Assembly (NCBI RefSeq): GCF_036785885.1
Contig: NC_092329.1
Span: forward strand, 1,674,001-1,738,000
Direction of reading: 5' to 3'
Source: Coffea arabica
Lineage: Eukaryota > Streptophyta > Magnoliopsida > Gentianales > Rubiaceae
DNA: 64,000 bases
Shown: positions 1 to 10,779 of the stretch, one piece after another
How positions within the stretch are numbered: the first letter of the stretch is position 1
Layout of the letters: every line of letters starts with the position of its first letter
Notes under the pieces: model-generated
What the model saw: the letters and a program-made list of their open reading frames with translations, nothing else
What the model was told of the DNA's origin: nothing
The model's database searches: none
Position numbers and translations under genes: made by a program

Positions 1-721
1 TAGCTAAAGCCCACAAGCTCGCTAATGGATGATTTTTTTTTCAAAAGATGGACCTCAAAATGTCAAACTGCAAAATGTGTGTGATTTCTTGCAATTTTTT
101 GGAGCGTAGTAGGAGTATCATCTAGACTACATATAAAGAGAGGGAAGGAGGTTTGAGTGGTTTGACGTAAATATTTTGCTATTACTTTTTGTACTTTCAT
201 ATTTATCTTCATACAAGTTAATTTTAATAATTATATTAACCATCCAAACGCGCATTATCAATATAACTATCTATACGCCATTTTTTAATTTACTACTTAA
301 ACATATTTTTCAATATAACTAACTGCCAACATAACAAAAAAGCATTAATTAGTCAAACCAATTTAAAAGATCACAGATTGGATTAATAATAAAAAATTTA
401 TATAAAACTCAATCGCTATAAATATAAATATGGACATTATGCATTTCTTTGTCGCACGCCCAACCTGAGTGTGCATTTATAACTGGTTTGGATTGCGCGC
501 GTACACGTAGATGTTTGACCCTTCAGTGGCGACCGGCGAGGAAGGGGAGGGGAGGGGAGCTTGAATCCATATCCGTCGAGACAGAGCGAGAGAGATCGAT
601 CTCTTTTCTCTCTCCTCTTTTTTTTCGCCCCCATTGGTATTCATATTGGTAACTGGTAAGAGACAGAGAGATCGATTACCGAGTGGCCCATTGATTTTGT
701 AAAGCACAATTGGGGGTCTTT
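1..721. other. intergenic and upstream region of U2AF35
   Basis: I see no supported gene here. The first 430 bases are AT-rich. From about 480 the base composition rises and purine-rich, GA-rich sequence appears (590-680), which looks like the distal promoter or start of the 5' UTR of the downstream U2AF35 gene. Short open frames on both strands at 437-707 are low-complexity and have no recognisable domain. Confidence 0.5.
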
Positions 722-730
722 AAACCCTAA
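722..730 (+). promoter_or_regulatory. telo-box (AAACCCTAA) upstream of U2AF35
   Basis: The sequence AAACCCTAA is present 337 bases before the U2AF35 start codon. A second telo-box-like run, AACCCTAAAACCC, lies at 1006-1018. Telo-boxes are known in promoters and 5' leaders of plant housekeeping genes, notably those for translation and RNA processing. Function here is inferred only from sequence and position. Confidence 0.45.
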
Positions 731-899
731 ATTATTACTGAAGTGAGCGAGCACACAAGTTCCACCGCTGATTTAGAGTCCCTTCCCGGCGTAGAAGCGA
801 AACTTATCCTGCTGTCCGGCACTGCATGGACTGATCCGATTCACCCCCAGAACACAACACAACACCCCCAAGTATCTTAAATTCTTAATCCACAGAAGA

Positions 900-997
900 G
901 TAAGTAAACAATTAGTTGAGGAGGGCTCTCCCTCCATTCTCCCCCCGCCCCCAATTTCGCATGCCTAGCAGAGCTAGTCGAGCTATTTCGTGTTCAG
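900..997 (+). other. candidate 5' UTR intron of U2AF35
   Basis: A strong donor (GA|GTAAGT at 899/900) and an acceptor (TGTTCAG| at 997/998) bound a 98-base pyrimidine-rich stretch, a plausible minimal plant intron. Its removal would take out an upstream ATG at 961. That ATG otherwise opens a 73-codon frame ending at 1179, overlapping the U2AF35 start out of frame. RNA evidence would decide whether the intron is used. Confidence 0.4.
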
Positions 998-1066
998 ATT
1001 TTTATAACCCTAAAACCCTGCAAGTTAAAATCAGTTCTCTGCTTCCCACGTCCATCCATTCATCCC

Positions 1067-1918
1067 ATGGCGGAGCACTTAGCTTCCATCTTCGGCACCG
1101 AGAAGGACCGTGTCAACTGCCCTTTCTACTTCAAGATCGGCGCTTGCCGCCACGGCGACCGCTGCTCCCGCCTCCATAACCGTCCTACCATCTCCCCCAC
1201 CCTTTTGCTGTCCAACATGTACCAGCGCCCCGACATGATCACCCCCGGAGTCGACCCCCAGGGCGAGCCCATTGATCCCCGCAAGATTCAGGAGCATTTC
1301 GAGGACTTCTACGAGGACATTTTCGAGGAACTCGGCAAGTTCGGCGAGATCGAGAGCCTCAACGTCTGCGACAACCTTGCCGACCACATGATCGGCAACG
1401 TCTACGTCCAGTTCAAGGAGGAGGACCACGCTGCCGCCGCCCTCCAGGCTTTGCAGGGCCGCTTCTACTCCGGCCGCCCCATCATTGCCGACTTCTCCCC
1501 CGTCACCGACTTCCGCGAGGCCACCTGCCGCCAGTTCGAGGAGAACAGTTGCAACCGTGGCGGATATTGCAATTTTATGCACGTCAAGATGATTGGGAGG
1601 GACCTCAGGAGGAAGCTCTTTGGGAGGTATCGTAGGTACCGGAGGAGCAGGAGTCGCAGTAGAAGTGCCAGTCCCCATCCGCACCACCATCACCGGAGGG
1701 AAAGGGACTACGATAGGAGCCGTGGCGGTGAAAGGGATTTTCGTGCAAGTGGTAGGAGGAGCGGAGGAGACCGGCACGCCAGGCATGAGAGCGACAGCAG
1801 CGGAGGAAGGAGGAGACATCCAACGAGTCCCAGGCGGAGCAAAAGTCCTGTGAGGGAAGGGAGCGAGGAGCGAAGAGCTAGGATTGAGCAGTGGAACCGA
1901 GAGAGGGAGGAGAATTAG
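1067..1918 (+). CDS. U2AF35: U2 snRNP auxiliary factor small subunit (U2AF35), 283 aa
   Basis: The product is the small subunit of the nuclear U2AF heterodimer, which recognises the 3' splice-site AG and partners U2AF65 in early spliceosome assembly. The single uninterrupted frame opens with a CCCH zinc finger (C18, C27, C33, H37). A U2AF-homology-motif RRM covers about residues 45-147 and includes [10 protein letters not shown] second CCCH finger follows ([11 protein letters not shown]...GGYCNFMH, about 154-175). The tail from about residue 190 is rich in RS, RD and RR dipeptides, as expected for an RS domain. Plant U2AF35 genes, as known to me, are also intronless in the coding part, so this is an ordinary gene and not a retrocopy. 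The ATG at 1067 is chosen because [20 protein letters not shown] matches the family N-terminus. Telo-box motifs lie in the leader. All key residues are intact. Confidence 0.95.
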   Translation: MAEHLASIFGTEKDRVNCPFYFKIGACRHGDRCSRLHNRPTISPTLLLSNMYQRPDMITPGVDPQGEPIDPRKIQEHFEDFYEDIFEELGKFGEIESLNVCDNLADHMIGNVYVQFKEEDHAAAALQALQGRFYSGRPIIADFSPVTDFREATCRQFEENSCNRGGYCNFMHVKMIGRDLRRKLFGRYRRYRRSRSRSRSASPHPHHHHRRERDYDRSRGGERDFRASGRRSGGDRHARHESDSSGGRRRHPTSPRRSKSPVREGSEERRARIEQWNREREEN

Positions 1919-4900
1919 GAGGCACGCTCATCTGATTATTAGGTTGTTTTTCGCTGATTTGATGTTCCATCCTTCTATCCTTCTCTGGAGCTAGCTTTGC
2001 CTGTTTCTCTTGTTGTTTTGGTATTCATTATAGGCTTGGATGCTATCCTTCCCGGTTGATTAATCTACTCTGATCTTATTTGTCATTTTATTTATTTCCT
2101 TTTCCTTCGGAAGTGAGATGGCAATGAGTTTAGCCGATATAGGGTCTGACATGCTTTTCTGTTTTTAAACTAGTAGTTGTAGTTGATGCCTAGTCTTTTG
2201 CTTTGCATTTCGTTAACATGTGGATTCTTGTGATATCACGTTGCCATGTACCCATATCTCTTTCCATTGCCTTTGCTTTGAGTCCTCTCTTTAGAAACAA
2301 AGCGCACTGTTGCTGTCACATTCCTCATCTTGCGTGTGGCTTCATTTCAGTTCCTGTTTGGTTTTCAATTAGATCATCTTAACTTAATATTGTAGGATAG
2401 GTTAGAGTAAATTTAAATGCTTTAACTTTTGGCACTCTTGGGAAGGGTTTGATATTGGAAATTTGCATTCTGTGATAAGTTCGTGCTATATTTGCTTGAC
2501 TTTTGAGATTGAGATGATTGCTTTAGGTCACTAAGCTTCACATTTGAGGGTCATTGTAGGGGAGGATAATAGATTATGATGTTGCAAAATGAATTACAGA
2601 TGAAATATTGGGTGGCATAATATCTAAGTGTTTAGCACTATTTCATAGGTAAGGTGTCAGAGTTCTACCTGTTTGTTAGACAATTGATGTTGAAATCTTG
2701 GTTGCTTGTTGCTAAATATTGGCTTCTTGTGACTCATGATTGGTGGAATTGCAACCTCTCTTTTCCAGGTTTCTATGTCATTAGTTTTGATAACTGGATA
2801 ATTAAGCTTGACAGTTGACAACAATTTGGAAGGATAATTGAGTGAAAATTAGATGCTGAAATTTGAATGACATCTTGTCTATCACCTGAACTTACATGAA
2901 GAATGTTGTGAAAGTATAGATTAGTACTGCTTTAATGTCGTATGGAGCCACTTAAAATGGGTTGTTTAGTCCTTCCGTTTCACCCATTTTAATTTTTCTT
3001 TATCTTGCTCTTTTGGCTTGTGGACTTTGGATCTATTGCTGCTTTCTGAAGGGGGGAGGGGGAGATTTAGACCTAGTATTACTATGAAAAGAGAGTCATT
3101 TTTGCTGTCCTGGTGATGAAGGTTTGATACTTATTTATTTTGTTCCATTTGATAGTGCTTCTAAGTCTTTGTTGCTCTCTATTCTTTCTAGTGCATTCCA
3201 AATTTGTAGATGTGATAATTCGGAGACACCCCTCCAAAAATACATTTTCCTCACTTTGCCCCTTAATGTTGAATTTCATCAATTCCCACCTTGTGGTATT
3301 TAATTTTTCTTTATCAAGTACAATCAGCATAGCTGGCCCAATATCTCTCTAAATGTTTAATTTGAGATGGACAAATGCTATTGTGAAAAGACTAATTATC
3401 CCCAAAAAAGTGGGATAAGCTGCAAGAAAGAATCCATATTATGTTCTTTTTTTTTTCCAGAAATAACATAAGAATAAAACCCTAGATATTGGGTTTGGCC
3501 TACGTAGTCCTGTTCTTTTTTGTCTTTTTATTTTTGGTTGTACATTCTTTAGACTCTGGGGCATTGTTAGGAATGGAGTTGAGTTGGCTTCTTTTGGGGG
3601 GTAAATTAGGCTTTTCAGGGTAACATGTGCATCTTACACTGGCAATTTAGTGGGAAATTGAGCATGTTATGCCGAATGTACTTGATCAGAAAAAACTCAA
3701 TACCATAGGGGGTGGATTGATCCATTACAGCATTCAAGGGGGATAGTATGGAAAAGATATTTCTGGAGGGGATTAATTTGGAACCCTTTGATCACATTGT
3801 TGGCTTGTAATGGCGTCGTTTTATGTGTTCAGCGTGATTGCTGAGATGACGGATCCAAACAATGAAAAGCAGATATCTGAGAATTGGTTGCCAATTATGT
3901 GTGTCAAATTCTCAATATAGAAGCATGTATCACAGAAGGTATATTAATTTTGTATTTATCATTATTTGTTGGCCTCAATACTGGTTTCTATCCTGCCCTC
4001 TCTGTCTTGCCCCTGCCACCTTTTGTTTTTCTTCTCTTGCCAAGGAGGAAATGGAGAAAAAGAAATCTTTTAAAAACTACTTTATGATTTTTTGGTTGTT
4101 TTTATGGCCATGATCCTGCCTCACTAGCTGGGTTGAAGAAACAAGCCTCACAGAGACATATACCATGGGTTAGTTGTTGAAAAACAAACTTATGTGGTTA
4201 TCTTTTGGACATTGACGTGGAGATTGTATGAGCATCATATCATTCTTCACTGTGAGTTATGTTTTCTTTATTAATTCCCCCCCCCCTCCCTTTCTTCTCT
4301 CTCGAATGCTTTCTCATAAGGTCTGCTCTATCCTTTTAGGGGCAGTTTTGAGGCCAAGCGGACCAGCTGATATCAGATAATGGTTTCGTGTATTGGATAA
4401 GTAGCAAAAAATTTAATTTTTGAACTTGTTTTAGGAAACAGTAAGGTGAATATTTTCACATTACAGCTGAATCCCCACTGTTTGTGAACTTACGGAATAA
4501 TGAACAGTTAGGGGGAGTAAAATCCTGGATGCAAAGTGCCCATTTCGTCTTTAGTCTATTGGATAACATGTCTGGTCTATCATATATTGGTGGAGATTTT
4601 GAGTTAGGCTACGAGGTCTATGATGGAGTTACTTGAACATATAATAAAGCCAGACAATACATCTGTATGATATTGTTTGTCTGTTGGACAATCAATTCTG
4701 CATCTGTTATGAGCTCTTCGGCTTCAGCTGGGACGTGGATTAGTTTATCATTCTCCAGTAGCAGCAACGGTGACGTTTAGATCATCTAGTCTATGGATCC
4801 TGTTTTATTGTCTGGAGACAATCAATGTGTGCCTTTGATCGTTCTTATGATTCATTGAAACAAAATTAAAATCTTTTTTATGTATTTTTTCCGTTTACTT

Positions 4901-5096
4901 GGTTTTTTTTTAAAAAAACGAGGGCAAATACCTTTTGCCCTCATCATGGTGGATGTGGAAATGGGGACATGGTCATTCTGCAAACTTTGTCGCTTACTGT
5001 TCGATGTTGCTGTTTTGGATTGGATGAGTAAAGACAATTAAAACGATGGATGGGCATTAGGACCAAAAGGCATGCCGGGAATAAGAGAATATTATT
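1919..5096. other. 3' UTR and intergenic region after U2AF35, no gene recognised
   Basis: About 3.2 kb of T-rich sequence with only short open frames (the longest 83 codons at 3862-4113), none with a recognisable domain. The first few hundred bases should be the U2AF35 3' UTR. The T-rich texture would also fit an unspliced 3' UTR intron or an unrecognised non-coding RNA, but I see no decisive signal. No tRNA, rRNA or intact transposon is visible. Confidence 0.4.
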
Positions 5097-6323
5097 GCTC
5101 CGTTTGGATTAGCTGTTTTTGCGGTTGTTTTTCAAAAACACCACTGTAGCATTTCGAATCTGAAAAACAAGTCCGTTTGGATTAGTTGTTTTTGGGGTTG
5201 ATTTTCAAAAACTATATGAAAAACTTTTACTGTAGATTTTTTTGGATTATTTTTAGAGGTATTTTTGAAACATATTTTTGAGTATTTTTAAAATATTATA
5301 ATTTTTATATAAATATACATTTATGCATTTTTAATACATTTATATTTACAAATGTATAAATGTATAAATTATAAATGAATATTATATAAATGTATAAATT
5401 ATAAATTATAAATTTTATATTTTCATATAAATATATATTTATGCATTTATAATACATTTATAGATATTTATAAATAAATAAATTTATATATTCATATATA
5501 AATATATAAATGTATTATATTATATATAATACATAATATAAATATATTTATAAATGAATAAGTGTATATTATTATAAATGTATAAATTATAAATGAATAT
5601 TATAAATATATTATAAATTATAAGTGTATATTATTATAAATGTAAAATTAATATTATGTATATTAATATAAATGTATAAATGTATTATATTATATATAAT
5701 ACATAATATAAATGTATAAGTGTATATTATTAAAAATGTATAAATTATAAATGAATATTATATAAATGTATAAATTAATATATTATAAATATGTATTAAT
5801 ATTATGTAGAAATGTATTAATATAATTAATATAAATGTATACATGTATTAATATTATGTATAAATGTAAAATTAATATTATGTATATAATATAAATGTAT
5901 AAATGTATTTATATAAATATATAATATTTATTTCAATTGATATAATATATATAATATTATACATAATTGAAATAAATATATTTATATTAATATAATATAT
6001 ATATATAATATACATAATTGAAATATACATATTAAAATACATGATTGAAATATACATATTAAAATATATAATTAAAATATATTAAAATATAATTGAAATA
6101 TACATATTAAAATACATAATTAAAATATACAAATTGAAATATGCTTATTAAAATATACAAATTAAATATACATAATTGAAATATATTTGGAGTTGTTTTT
6201 TATATATTGTTTGGATATGGTGTTTTTGAAATTGTTTTTGAAATACACATTTACTGTAGCATTTAGAATGTGAAAAACAGTTTTTCAAAAACAGGCGCAA
6301 AAACACTCAATCCAAACAGACCC
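5097..6323. mobile_element. AT-rich foldback/TIR element, about 1.2 kb, non-coding
   Basis: The left end (CTCCGTTTGGATTAGCTG...) and the reverse complement of the right end (GTCTGTTTGGATTGAGTG...) match over about 35 bases. Both ends also carry an inner ACTGTAGCATTT motif near bases 50-60. A second, diverged copy of the left terminus starts at about 5172, suggesting one element nested in a relative. The interior is almost pure A/T and encodes nothing. No convincing target duplication was found, so the superfamily (PIF/Harbinger-like or hAT-like) is undecided. Confidence 0.7.
5275..6185. repeat. AT-only minisatellite core of the foldback element
   Basis: Around 900 bases of nearly pure A/T, made of short units related to ATAAATGTATAA on the left and AAATATACATATT on the right. 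A longer block repeats: the stretch starting at about 5511 recurs, slightly changed, at about 5682. Short internal palindromes such as ATATATAATAT are common near 5930-6010. Confidence 0.75.
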
Positions 6324-6400
6324 TATGTCTTTGGCGTACGAAAACCTTTGCGGGGATCGGACGACTAAAATTTAATGTGACTGACAAAGGTAAAATCCCT

Positions 6401-7075
6401 TGCCAACGTTCTGTTACCAATGTGGTGTCATGGGGCACTTAGCAAAGTCCTGTGCTAAGTCTCTGAATGTTAACAGCACTTCCACTCACGATTCTCATTA
6501 CGGGTTTTGGCTGATAACGGATACCATCATCGCCAAGTTGATTTAGCAGAAGATATTGAGTTTGTTTGGATTGAGAGAATTTGGAAAAAAAAATTTTGAC
6601 TCACAAATCTCAATCACCTTTTTATCTTCCCAATCACCTTTTTATCTCACACACATCACATCATAAAAAGTGCTACAGTAAATATCTCAAATAAATCATC
6701 CAAATAAACTCTTATCCAAACAAACTCATTGTGTGAGGATGAAATGCCAGCAACCTCATCGATCTCCATGGTTCTGGAAGAAGGTGGAAGAGACGATCAA
6801 GGTGCTTCATCCCCACAAGTGCAGGGCGGGGCTCGAGACCACATGAGAAGGATGTCAATCAGCTCCCAACCACTTCTCGATGCATGCAGGATAGGGACTT
6901 CGGTGCAGAGCAGCCAAGTTGGAGTACAGCTGGCAAACAGATACAGTGTCACAACAAAAATTATCATACAACGGACCAACTGGATGAACCAGGAGTGGGC
7001 CAACTTGGAGGCCCAGTAGCAGAGGGAACGACCTTACCATCGAAGGCCCAGTGGATGTTAAAGAAGGAAGGCTAA
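6401..7075 (+). pseudogene. LINE ORF1 remnant with CCHC zinc knuckle
   Basis: The frame reading FCYQCGVMGHLAKSC at 6409-6453 is a perfect C-x2-C-x4-H-x4-C zinc knuckle, the nucleic-acid-binding motif of plant LINE ORF1 (Gag-like) proteins. A MITE splits the sequence at 6558-6727. The following open stretch (6729-7019, 96 codons) could be the ORF1 C-terminal region but shows no clear domain. ORF1 protein binds the LINE RNA. This copy cannot be functional. Confidence 0.65.
6558..6727. mobile_element. MITE (family B), 170 bp, inserted in LINE ORF1
   Basis: The ends GAGTTTGTTTGGAT and ATCCAAACAAACTC are perfect inverted repeats of 14 bases. ATT flanks both sides as a possible 3-bp target duplication, which would suit a PIF/Harbinger-like MITE. 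The core motif AAAAAGTGCTACAGTAA recurs in related copies near 14822, 34289 (inverted) and 51340. It is younger than the LINE it interrupts. Confidence 0.75.
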
Positions 7076-7319
7076 GTGGGGCCGATCTTACACCTATTTC
7101 CCGACCCAGTGGATCTCTTATGAGTGGTCATGAGCATGGCCCAACAGCAGATACTTCAGAACTAGCTTTAACGGCTATGAAAGATGTCCGTAGATAGGAG
7201 AAAAGGCATTTATAGGAGGAATGTGCTTTCATGCACGAAGGGAGGGATGGAAAGAGAGCAAGGTTGCAGAACGGTTCGGACGCTAATGCATTTCAAACGA
7301 CAGTGTTGCTCTGAGGCCA

Positions 7320-8126
7320 ATGATCGCTATGGTTTGGAATTGCCGGGGGCTTGGGAACCCTTGTGCTATTCGTGCCCTCAATAAACTTTTGAGGGATCAA
7401 GCTCCCAGTTTGGTTTTTCTCTCGGAAACGAAACTTCTAACAGGGGAAATGGATGTCGTTAGAAGAAGAGTAGGCTTTGAGAATGGGTTCTCTATAGACT
7501 GCCGAAATAGAGGTGGGGGTCTTGCATTATTATGGAGAGTGGGAGTCGAGCTTTCAATAGTTAGCTACTCGGTTGGTCACATTGACGCTGTGATCAAAGA
7601 CTCGGTGATGGGGCAGCATTGGCGATTCATTGGCTTTTATGGCCCTCCGAAATTAAGTCAACGGAAGCACTCACGGCAACTATTGAGAAGGCTGGCTAGT
7701 TTATATTCACTACCATGGTTATGTGTAGGCGATTTTAACGAGATCCTATCCTCTGAAGAAAAATGTGGGGGTACAATCAGAACCCAAACCCAGATGGATG
7801 CTTTTCGGGAGGCACTTGGGGGCGCCAGCTTTTATGATCTAGGTTTCAGAGGTTCTCGATACACGTGGGCTAGAGGCAGGAGTCCTACTCGTCGGATTTG
7901 TGAAAGATTGGGCAGGGCAGTAGCATCCCCTGAGTGGAGTTCGCTCTTCCCAGCGAGCATGGTACGACATCTATCCTCTTCTTGGTCGGACCATGTTCCA
8001 ATCTGCATCTCTATTAAACATACCTTAAATGCCTTCAACAATAAGAAGAGAAGGGGTAAGACCCACAAATTTGAGCAGCTATGGTTAGGGGATGAGGAGT
8101 GTGAAAGAATATTGGCTGATAATTAG
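7320..8126 (+). pseudogene. LINE ORF2 endonuclease domain (APE/EEP-type)
   Basis: An open frame of 268 codons beginning MIAMVWNCRGLGNP, the typical start of plant L1 ORF2. Endonuclease signatures visible are WNCRG at the start, LSETKL, GDFNEIL (about residues 138-144) and SDHVPI near residue 225. This enzyme nicks target DNA for target-primed reverse transcription. The frame ends at a stop just after the domain, and the normal ORF2 protein would continue. The domain itself looks intact; the element as a whole does not. Confidence 0.85.
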
Positions 8127-10125
8127 CATGGGGTTGGTGTAGGAGACCCGGTTGCATCACTGGTTTCCTGTGCACAGCAGGCTCTGACTGCTTTACAGTC
8201 ATGGGGAAGACGAAAACTTGGACATTTAAAGGGGCGGATTAAAAAACTTTTTGACAAGCTGGAAACCATACAATTTAACTCCTCACATCATCTAACAGAA
8301 GAGCTCGCTATTAAAAAGGAGCTTGACTCACTGCTGGAGCAGGAAGAACTCTATTGGAAGCAACGCTTAAGAGTCTCTTGGCTACAAGAAGGCGACTGAA
8401 ACACCTTTTTATTTCCATCACAAAGCTAGCCAGCGGAGATTGCGAAATACTATCGAGAGTCTTGGGCTAGAAAGAGGGGATTGGATAAGCACTGACGAAC
8501 AAATTGAGCAACATATTTTGGAGTATTATCACAAACTTTTCTCCTCAGAAGGTGTGGAAGTGGAGTTATATGCAAATATCATTGATAAAAAATTAGACGA
8601 GGAGATGAAATTGGAGCTCATGAAGGAGTTTTCAGACTAAGAGATCATTGATGCGTTGGCACAAATGTACCCATGGAAAGCTCCAGGGCCTGATGGTCTT
8701 CATGCTGGTTTTTACCAGAGATATTGAGGAATTGTTGGGAAAGAGATGAAGGACATGGCTCTCTCAATTCTTAATGGTGGCGCAAAATTCGGTAAATTGA
8801 ATTTAACTAATATAGTGCTAATACCCAAAATGAAAAGCCCTGCTATGATATCTAACTACCACCCCATTAGTTATGCAATGTGGCTTATAAGTTGATTACA
8901 AAAACCTTGACTAATCGCTTGAAGCATGTGATGCCATATATTATCAGTGACAATCAAAATGTCTTTGTTAAAGGATGATTGATTACGGATAATGTGATGT
9001 CAGCTATTGAGATGTTCCACTGGCTGGAGCATAGGAGCGAGAGACAAGATAGTTTTCTGGCACTAAAACTTGATATGAGTAAAGCGTATGATCGTGTTGA
9101 ATGGAAGTTTCTTGAATATATGTTACATGCTACCGGTTTTCCTCAACATTGGTGCCATTTAATCATGGAGTGTGTATGCTCTGTTTCTTACTCAATTATC
9201 ATCAATGGTGGTAATACGGATTTCTTTGAGTCGAGGAGAGGATTGCGGCAGGGCGATCCTCTCTCGCCTTACGTTTTTATTTTGTGTGCAGAAGGGCTCT
9301 CGTCACTTATCCGAAAGCAGGAGAGGCAGGGCTTATGGAGTGGGATTCAAATGGAAGAACAGGCCCTTCAATTACTTATCTTTTGTTCGCAGATAATAGT
9401 TTGTTCTTTGCTAAAGCAGATGAATGGAGTGTCCAAACTATCATGGAAGTATTGCAAATTTATAGGAAAGCATTAGGACAAAAGGTGAATTTTCAAAAGT
9501 CCCGGCTATATTGCAGTAGCAATATGCCCTAAGTAAATTTTTTCTTAGAACCTATTGATTTGACCCCATAAGCGGGACCAAGCATGTTGCCGCCAGAAGC
9601 AGAACCCCGTATTTCTTCTAGAGAATCTCGTAATTGTTCCAGAGCAGCTAGAAAGATATTCTTTAACCAGAAAGAATTTGGTTCAGATGTAGGATACCTA
9701 TCCAGAAGTTTTCGCAACTCAATCATAGATGATGGAATTATCAAAGATTTGACCTTTTCGAATTCTGTCTGTAACTCACTAGAGACCCGGGAAACAAAGA
9801 GAAGATGTGTATGAACGAGATATCCAGCAACAAGAAGAAGGAAAATGGTTGAATAGAGGAACTCCCGAAGATATACAAAGACGAATTGGTGATCTGCTAG
9901 GTGTACAAGATGATGATGGAAAAGGGCTTTACTTGGGTTTACCATATATGGTTGGTAGGTCCAAATCTGAAATTTTTGGTTTTGTTAAAGAAAGAGTTTG
10001 GAAAAAACTTAAAGGGTGGAAGGAAAAAACTTTGACACAGGCCGGGAACGATGTGTTAATCAAGGCAGTAGCCCAGGCTATTCCTACTTATGTGATGTCT
10101 TGCTTCAAGCTTCCAAAAATGTTTG
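8127..10125 (+). pseudogene. LINE ORF2 linker and reverse transcriptase, broken
   Basis: Translated pieces in shifting frames show the plant L1 RT order: WKAPGPDGL at about 8675, LDMSKAYDRVEW at about 9069, the GLRQGDPLSP box at about 9241, and LLFADNSLFF at about 9380. After the plastid insertion come RIGDLLG and the [11 protein letters not shown] and LTQAGNDVLIKAVAQAIPTY boxes. Stops occur at 8124, 8397, 8638 and 8727, and there is a frameshift near 9360. The catalytic YADD is FADN (9386-9397), so one metal-binding Asp is lost. Homology fades after about 10120. Confidence 0.85.
9537..9868 (-). other. ycf2: nuclear insertion of plastid DNA (NUPT): internal ycf2 fragment
   Basis: On the minus strand about 110 codons read as an internal piece of Ycf2, a large plastid protein of the chloroplast import and AAA-ATPase machinery. 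Recognisable runs are [35 protein letters not shown] and [13 protein letters not shown]. Compared with Ycf2 as I know it, there are roughly a dozen amino-acid changes and a small in-frame deletion after GGNML (WGG missing). The frame is still free of stops. LINE sequence resumes on both sides (ends at CSSNMP on the left, RIGDLLG on the right). It is a non-functional fragment. Confidence 0.88.
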
Positions 10126-10779
10126 TTAGGGAAAAAAAAGACAAAGGTAAAATCTATATTTGTGTACCGACGATAGAGATTCCATTCCAATAGGGAGACC
10201 AACAGCTAGTTTGTGAGTCTAGAACAGAAAGGAAAGGAGCAGAAAACTTAAGTTATAAGAGAAAAGAAAAGAAGTGATTCTAATGTTGTTTTAAAGTTTT
10301 GAAAAGAAATGGAATGATTTTGAATATATAAGCCAATAGAAATTCATGCCATAGTTTTTTAAGGGCAAGATGAGCATTTAAACAGTATTAGTAGGCTTTG
10401 AAGAAGTTTCCTTCATATTCTGCTCGAATTTGGTCGGAAAGTTTTTAAACTGTAGCACAAGTTTTATCCTTTTAAATTTGTTCCCTTTCTTTCTTTTCTG
10501 TCTCTTGAAAATCTTCCAAAAATCTGACAAGTCAACTTTGCCTTTCTTTCTTGTCTTTTTAGTTCAAATCTTTCCATCCAAACTAGCTATTGGACAAGCA
10601 TCGCTAAGGGAAATAATAAAAACATGCCAAGGAAAGTTTTTTATTTAAGCGAAGTAAAATAATTTTCAATTCCTGTACTCGTTCATAATACTAATCGTGT
10701 TAAAGAAAAGAAAAATTAGGGGGGGGGAGGGGAGGCACTCTATCCTTCCTCACAAAAAAGAAGAAAATGAATGGCATCT
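10126..10779. other. unassigned spacer
   Basis: No gene or element boundary is evident. The sequence is T-rich with short open frames only. It contains a homopurine run with a G tract at about 10720-10735. Confidence 0.35.

Larger units (their letters stand above)
6324..10125 (+). mobile_element. degenerate L1-type LINE retrotransposon, truncated at the 3' end
   Basis: On the plus strand this holds, in order, an ORF1 zinc knuckle (6412-6453), ORF1 C-terminal debris, an APE-type endonuclease (7320 onward), and a reverse transcriptase (about 8640-9534 and 9869-10125). It is dead: there are in-frame stops near 8124, 8397, 8638 and 8727, frameshifts in the RT, and a changed catalytic YADD box. 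It is interrupted by a MITE (6558-6727) and by plastid DNA (9537-9868). Homology stops near 10125, before the RNase H and C-terminal part expected in plant L1 ORF2. The left border abuts the foldback element and may be cut by it. Confidence 0.85.

Noticed and set aside
1079-1819. 246-codon open frame antisense to U2AF35
   Set aside because: Shadow of the GC-rich U2AF35 coding frame on the other strand; no domain and no independent signals.
5275-6185. Centromere-like or CRISPR-like repeat array
   Set aside because: Units are irregular, purely A/T and confined between inverted element ends. This is low-complexity expansion, and CRISPR arrays do not occur in plant nuclear DNA.
9807-10193. 128-codon frame as a separate gene
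   Set aside because: It is LINE ORF2 sequence ([19 protein letters not shown]) fused by chance to the ycf2 insertion at its start.
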